Positions 59,966 through 64,000 of a stretch of DNA of 64,000 nucleotides are shown in pieces. The position numbers and the translations under genes were made by a program. Origin of the DNA: Verrucomicrobiota bacterium (GTDB lineage: Bacteria > Verrucomicrobiota > Verrucomicrobiia > Chthoniobacterales > Terrimicrobiaceae); contig JAFKMU010000035.1 of NCBI GenBank assembly GCA_017305195.1, positions 124,001 to 188,000 of the forward strand. The letters are read 5' to 3'. Numbering within the stretch: the stretch's first letter is position 1; each line of letters opens with the position of its first letter. The notes beneath the pieces are model-generated. The model saw only the letters and a program-made list of their open reading frames with translations. It was not told the origin of the DNA and did no database searches.

Positions 59966-60689
59966 GCGCGGCGAGGTCGTTGGGCAGCGGGGCGTCCCAC
60001 ACGTTGTCCCTGAAAACCATCTGTGTGCAGTGCAGGGCGTGTCGAGGCAGCCAGAGATCGGCGGCCAGCGCATCCGTCCAACCCTCGTCGATGAAGCGCA
60101 GGTATTTGTCGCGACCTCTTGCGTAGAGCTTGTCTCCGATGACGGGGAAACCCAGCGAGGCGGCGTGAACGCGGATCTGGTGGGTGCGACCAGTTAGCGG
60201 CTCGGCTTCCACCAGGGCGAAAGGCTCGCCCTTGCGGGAATGACGCTCCAGGACCCGGAAGCGGGTGACTGCGGGCTGTCCCGAGGGATGCACCATCCGT
60301 TCCAGCCAGACGATGGACTCCTCCACCTCGCCCCGGCGGCAGATCGGGTGGTTGACGGTCGTTTCCTCCCAGTCCGGCCAGCCAAAGACGAGGGCGAGGT
60401 AGCGTTTTTTCATCTCGCGGCGCTGCATGGCGATCCCGGCGGCGCGGGCGGCCTCGGCGCTCTTGGCCACGATCACGACGCCGCTGGTCTCGCGGTCGAG
60501 CCGGTTGATGATGGAAATCTGCCCGCCCGTGGCGAGTTCGTAGCCCAGGAGGTCGCGCAGGCCATCCCAAAGGGTGTGCGGGCCGCCGGGCTTCGAGGGG
60601 TGAACCAGCAGGCCGGCGGGCTTGTCGACCGCCAGATAGTCGGCGGTTTCACCCAGGATGTGGAAGTCGGCTTGATTCTGCATGGCCAC
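59955..60689 (-). CDS. RluA family RNA pseudouridine synthase
   Basis: The 244-residue protein has the RluA catalytic motif IINRLDRETSGVVIVAKS (catalytic Asp) after YLAVDKPAGLLVHPSKPGG, and the later RTHQIRVHAASLGFPVIGD. No S4 domain is visible at the N-terminus, as in RluA/TruC-type enzymes. It modifies uridines in rRNA or tRNA; the target site is not predictable. Confidence 0.92.
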   Translation of the reverse strand: MAMQNQADFHILGETADYLAVDKPAGLLVHPSKPGGPHTLWDGLRDLLGYELATGGQISIINRLDRETSGVVIVAKSAEAARAAGIAMQRREMKKRYLALVFGWPDWEETTVNHPICRRGEVEESIVWLERMVHPSGQPAVTRFRVLERHSRKGEPFALVEAEPLTGRTHQIRVHAASLGFPVIGDKLYARGRDKYLRFIDEGWTDALAADLWLPRHALHCTQMVFRDNVWDAPLPNDLAALTR

Positions 60690-60711
60690 GCGGCAAGGTA
60701 GTCACCCTACC

Positions 60712-61374
60712 ATGATCCGACTCCAGGACGTCACCCGAATCTATTCCCGCGAAGGAGCCGCCGTGAAGGCGCTGGATGCCGTGAACCTGGAGGTGTCTGC
60801 AGGGGAGTTTGCCTCGGTGACCGGGCCGAGCGGCTGCGGGAAGAGCACGCTGCTCAATATCCTGGGCGGCCTGGATAAACCGGACTCTGGCGAACTCTGG
60901 GTCGGCGATCTGCCGCTGCACACCGCGACGGATGCCCAATTGACCGCCTATCGGCGCAATGATCTCGGTATCGTGTTCCAGTTCTTTAACTTACTCCCAT
61001 CGATGACGGTGGAGGAAAACGTCGAGCTGCCGCTGTTGTTGCGGGGCGAACCTGCCAAAAAAGCCCGTTCGCGCGCCGAGGAGATGCTCGATCTGGTCGG
61101 CCTTGGCAAACGGCTGGGGCATTTTCCCCATCAACTGAGCGGCGGGGAAATGCAGCGCGTGGCCATCGCCCGGGCTCTCGCGGGGCGGCCGAGGCTCCTC
61201 CTCGCCGATGAACCCACCGGCAATCTCGACAGCGAGAACGCCGCCCGCGTGACGGACACCCTCCTAAAGATTGCTTCCCAAAAAATCGTTACGATGATTA
61301 TTGTCACCCACAGCAGTGAGCTGGCCGCTCTGGCTCCGCTCCACATCCGGATGCTTGATGGAAAAATCCTCTGA
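60712..61374 (+). CDS. ABC transporter ATP-binding protein, LolD/MacB-type
   Basis: The 220-residue ATPase has Walker [11 protein letters not shown]-loop [13 protein letters not shown], signature [15 protein letters not shown] and Walker [14 protein letters not shown] followed by the switch His in IIVTHSSEL. This subfamily energises LolCE or MacB-like permeases. No permease gene is adjacent: a cyclic-nucleotide-binding protein overlaps its end instead. It is not related to the sugar importer (those ATPases are of the larger MalK type). Confidence 0.92.
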   Translation: MIRLQDVTRIYSREGAAVKALDAVNLEVSAGEFASVTGPSGCGKSTLLNILGGLDKPDSGELWVGDLPLHTATDAQLTAYRRNDLGIVFQFFNLLPSMTVEENVELPLLLRGEPAKKARSRAEEMLDLVGLGKRLGHFPHQLSGGEMQRVAIARALAGRPRLLLADEPTGNLDSENAARVTDTLLKIASQKIVTMIIVTHSSELAALAPLHIRMLDGKIL

Positions 61375-61843
61375 CAGTCATTGCCCGAGTTGCGACGACG
61401 CGCTTTGGGCGAAGCTTACGCTTTTCGCGGAACTCAACCGCGACGAGCTCCAGACGCTTTTGCACCAGAGTTCCCGTGAGCAGTTCGCCACCGGGGCCAA
61501 GATCGTCAGCTTCGGCGACGAGGGGTATTGCATGTATGTCATCCTGCGCGGCTCGGCTCGCGTGACTGTGCCGTCCCCCGAGGGCGAGGTGGAGCTTGCG
61601 GTCCTGCAGGCAGGCGATTTCTTCGGGGAGGTCGCCCTCGTCGATGACGGTCCGCGCACGGCTGATGTCACAGCCCTTGAGGATTGTGAACTGCTTTGCA
61701 TCACGCGCATGACCCTTGGCGTGCTGGCCGGTCTCCAGCCCGGAGCCGCCATTCACCTCCTGGCCTCGATCGGCCGGGCTCTCGTGTCCCGCCTCCGGGT
61801 CGGCCACCGGAAGTACATGGACCTGCTCAGCCACCCGGCCTGA
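61358..61843 (+). CDS. cyclic nucleotide-binding domain protein
   Basis: The 161-residue protein has a CNB fold: [34 protein letters not shown], and the phosphate-binding cassette [19 protein letters not shown]. No HTH follows, so it is probably not a CRP-type regulator. A CxxC occurs at the start (HCPSCDD). The ATG at 61358 lies 17 bases before the end of the ABC ATPase gene, suggesting coupling; a ligand-sensing partner for the ATPase is conceivable. Confidence 0.82.
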   Translation: MEKSSDSHCPSCDDALWAKLTLFAELNRDELQTLLHQSSREQFATGAKIVSFGDEGYCMYVILRGSARVTVPSPEGEVELAVLQAGDFFGEVALVDDGPRTADVTALEDCELLCITRMTLGVLAGLQPGAAIHLLASIGRALVSRLRVGHRKYMDLLSHPA

Positions 61844-61866
61844 GCCACCCCGCTTTTTTAGTTATC

Positions 61867-63168
61867 GTGGATAAACAACGTACGCTCGCATCGTCTGCCA
61901 GTCTGAAGGGCACGGCCCTGCACACCGGCGAGAACGTCACCCTCACAGTCCGTCCCGCCCCGGCAGGCCATGGCTTCAAGTTCAAGCGCATCGACCTGCC
62001 TGACGAACCGGTGGTGGATGCCAAGGTGGAAAGCGTCAAGACGGTCGAGCGTGCCACCACCCTCGTCGATGGCAGCGTCAAGATTCACACGGTCGAGCAC
62101 GTGATTTCCGCTCTGGCGGGTCTCGGCGTCGACAACGCCCTCATCGAGATGGACTCCAACGAGCCTCCGATCGTCGACGGCAGCGCCGCCGCGTATGTCG
62201 CCCTCATCAAGGAAGCGGGCATCGTCGAGCAGGACGCGCCGCGCAGCTACTTCACCCCGCGCGAACCGATCTCGGTGCAGGTGGGAGATTCCATCCTCAC
62301 CATCCTGCCGGATACGAAATTCCGCATCTCCTGCACGCAGGTCGGCCCCGAGGGGCGTTTCACCCAGTATCTCAGTGCCGAGATCACTCCCGATTTCTAC
62401 GAAAAGGAGATCGCGCCGGCCCGCACATTTGTTTTCTACGAGGACGTGAAGCCGCTCATGGACAAGGGCCTGATCCGTGGCGGGAGCCTGGAGAACGCCA
62501 TCGTCGCCCGTGGAGACAGCGTACTCAGCAAGGAGCCGCTGCGCTTCCCGGATGAATTTGTCCGTCACAAGATACTCGACATCGTCGGCGACCTCGCGCT
62601 CTCCGGGCGCAGGCTTCGCGGTCACATCGTCGCGGTGAAGCCAGGCCACGGCCCGAATACCGAGCTGGCCCGCGCACTGGTGAAGCGCCATTTCGATTAC
62701 GTCGCGATGGCTCCGACGCCGATCGCCGCCGAGGGCGGCGTGCTCGACGTCAACGAGATCATGCGCACCCTGCCGCATCGTTATCCTTTCCTCATGGTCG
62801 ACCGCATCATCGAGCTGGTCGAGGACACGCGAGCTGTGGGCGTGAAGGCGGTGACGATCAACGAGCCGTATTTCCAAGGCCACTTCCCCGGGCACCCGGT
62901 CATGCCGGGCGTGCTCCAGGTCGAGGCCATGGCCCAGGTTGCCAGCATCGTGATGATGCGCCGGACCGAGAATGTCGGAAAGATCGGCTATTTCATGAGT
63001 GCGGACTCGGTGAAGTTCCGCAAGCCGGTCTTCCCTGGCGATACGCTGTTCATTCACTGCGAGATGCTGAGCGCGAAGAAGCGCCTCGGCAAGGCGGCCT
63101 GCCGCTGCGAGGTCAATGGCGAGGTGGTCTCCGAGGGCGAACTGCTCTTCGGCCTGATCGACAAATAA
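61867..63168 (+). CDS. lpxC-fabZ: bifunctional LpxC deacetylase / FabZ dehydratase
   Basis: The first about 285 residues are LpxC (UDP-3-O-acyl-GlcNAc deacetylase, first committed step to lipid A): TLASSASLKGTALHTGENV, KIHTVEHVISALAG (zinc His), RHKILDIVGDLAL (zinc His and Asp) and KPGHGPNTELAR (catalytic His). The last 140 are FabZ (3-hydroxyacyl-ACP dehydratase): LPHRYPFLMVDRI (catalytic His) and GHFPGHPVMPGVLQVEAMAQ (catalytic Glu). Such fusions are known in Bacteroidetes and some relatives. GTG at 61867 gives the usual N-terminus; no ATG is near. lpxA follows after 7 bp. Confidence 0.95.
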   Translation: MDKQRTLASSASLKGTALHTGENVTLTVRPAPAGHGFKFKRIDLPDEPVVDAKVESVKTVERATTLVDGSVKIHTVEHVISALAGLGVDNALIEMDSNEPPIVDGSAAAYVALIKEAGIVEQDAPRSYFTPREPISVQVGDSILTILPDTKFRISCTQVGPEGRFTQYLSAEITPDFYEKEIAPARTFVFYEDVKPLMDKGLIRGGSLENAIVARGDSVLSKEPLRFPDEFVRHKILDIVGDLALSGRRLRGHIVAVKPGHGPNTELARALVKRHFDYVAMAPTPIAAEGGVLDVNEIMRTLPHRYPFLMVDRIIELVEDTRAVGVKAVTINEPYFQGHFPGHPVMPGVLQVEAMAQVASIVMMRRTENVGKIGYFMSADSVKFRKPVFPGDTLFIHCEMLSAKKRLGKAACRCEVNGEVVSEGELLFGLIDK

Positions 63169-63175
63169 TCACGCG

Positions 63176-63949
63176 ATGGCCGGCATTCATCCGACCGCAA
63201 TCATCGACTCCTCGGCCCGTATCGGCGCCGGGGTGGAGATCGGGCCGTATTGTGTCATCGGCGCAGACGTGACGCTCGGTGATGAGTGCGTGCTGGCCAA
63301 TCACGTGACCATCGCGGGGCCGACGACCATCGGGGCGCGCAATCGCTTTTATCCGTATACATCCATCGGCCAGCGCAGCCAGGACCTGAAGTACGCCGGG
63401 GAGCCGACCTATCTCGAGATCGGTGACGACAACGCGTTCCGCGAGTTTTGCACCGTCAACCGCGGCACCGCGCCCGGCAGCAAGACGGTCGTGGGCAGCC
63501 ATAATAACTTCCTCGCCTACGCGCACGTCGCGCACGACTGCACGGTGGGGAATCATGTGATTTTCTCAAACAACGGCACGCTTGCCGGTCACGTGATCGT
63601 GGAGGATCACGTGGTCATTGGCGGCCTGAGTGGAGTGCATCAGTTTTGCCGCATCGGGCGCCATGCCATCGTCGGCGGTTGCACGAAGATCGTGCAGGAC
63701 GTCGCCCCATACATGATCGCCGACGGCAACCCGGCGGAGCTTCGCGGGATCAACCAGGTCGGGATGGAGCGGCGTGAGTTCGCGGCGGAGGAAATCCGCA
63801 CCCTGCGCGAGGCCTTCCGTCTCCTTTGCCGGTCGAATCTCAACGTGAAGCAGGCCTGCGAATCCATTCGCGAGCAGCTCCCGACGAATTCCCATCTCGA
63901 GCATCTGCTGACCTTCATCGAAGCCAGCAAGCGCGGCATCGTTCGCTAG
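63176..63949 (+). CDS. lpxA: acyl-ACP--UDP-N-acetylglucosamine O-acyltransferase
   Basis: LpxA carries out the first step of lipid A synthesis in the cytoplasm. The 257-residue protein has the left-handed beta-helix of hexapeptide repeats (GVEIGPYCVIGADVTLGDEC), the catalytic-region text LAYAHVAHDCTVGNH with His, VIGGLSGVHQFCRIGRHA, and the C-terminal helical tail (EEIRTLREAFRLL). It forms an lpxC-fabZ-lpxA operon, the usual order. The stop is at 63947-63949; the last 51 bases hold no visible gene. Confidence 0.96.
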   Translation: MAGIHPTAIIDSSARIGAGVEIGPYCVIGADVTLGDECVLANHVTIAGPTTIGARNRFYPYTSIGQRSQDLKYAGEPTYLEIGDDNAFREFCTVNRGTAPGSKTVVGSHNNFLAYAHVAHDCTVGNHVIFSNNGTLAGHVIVEDHVVIGGLSGVHQFCRIGRHAIVGGCTKIVQDVAPYMIADGNPAELRGINQVGMERREFAAEEIRTLREAFRLLCRSNLNVKQACESIREQLPTNSHLEHLLTFIEASKRGIVR

Positions 63950-64000
63950 GCCCCGATAGCGGGCTCAGGCCATCCGGCATTCGCGAGGGAAGCGATTCTT

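Noticed and set aside
1-64000. CRISPR array, insertion sequence or prophage
   Set aside because: No regularly spaced repeats, transposase, integrase or phage structural genes were seen.

Overview
The window is GC-rich bacterial chromosomal DNA, most likely from a Verrucomicrobium close to the Chthoniobacter/Terrimicrobium group. The evidence is a Verru_Chthon-type pseudopilin cassette at the left edge, an LpxC-FabZ fusion beside lpxA, a hopanoid pair (shc, hpnH), and large sugar-utilisation operons whose importer has an unusual architecture. The species assignment is inference.

Layout. 1-4593: end of a Verru_Chthon cassette (proteins C and A) and a small secreted protein. 4647-34607: a roughly 30 kb carbohydrate-catabolic island. 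On the minus strand, 11854 to 4647, lies a tightly overlapped operon: SDR, Gfo/Idh, N-acetylneuraminate-lyase-like aldolase, RidA, creatininase-like, SDR, NagB, NagA, FAH-family. Divergent from it are a DppA-like D-aminopeptidase and alanine dehydrogenase (11997-13953). Next come an esterase, an SGNH hydrolase, an enolase-superfamily dehydratase and a second Gfo/Idh protein, divergent from an AraR-like GntR/LacI regulator (18131). A PL26/YetA-like secreted protein (20192) diverges from an NAD-dependent epimerase. A second minus operon (28693 to 23589) holds a LamG protein, an SUMF1-fold protein, a GH43/GH32-like hydrolase and a heparinase II/III-like protein. It is divergent from an AGE epimerase and two giant ABC-importer subunits (28840-34607). 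Three of the divergent intergenic regions carry the same 17-nt palindrome, TGTyrG-N5-yTkACA, so much of the island is probably one regulon. NanA-like lyase, AGE epimerase, NagA and NagB together suggest sialic acid or a related amino sugar as a substrate. The lyase-like enzymes, the dehydratase and the FAH protein suggest uronic or aldonic acids as well.

34608-35606: a decayed or frameshifted autotransporter/PEP-type gene and a tRNA-Val. 35594-64000: mostly housekeeping and envelope genes. These are an acyltransferase-heptosyltransferase fusion, purK, a TPR/PDZ-like protein, thiS-thiH, an AvtA-like aminotransferase, an aldose epimerase, a TPR protein, an acid phosphatase, fumC, a YkgJ-like protein and cls, shc-hpnH, a phosphotransacetylase pair, a divergent folP, a MauE/DoxX protein, a Fur regulator, hisF, an amidase, a pseudouridine synthase, an orphan ABC ATPase with a cyclic-nucleotide-binding partner, lpxC-fabZ and lpxA.

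The strongest candidate for something undescribed is the importer at 29990-34607. One subunit is a substrate-binding protein fused to a MalF-type permease. The other is a MalG-type permease with about 375 extra periplasmic residues made of five degenerate repeats of about 75 residues. No ATPase gene is present in the island.
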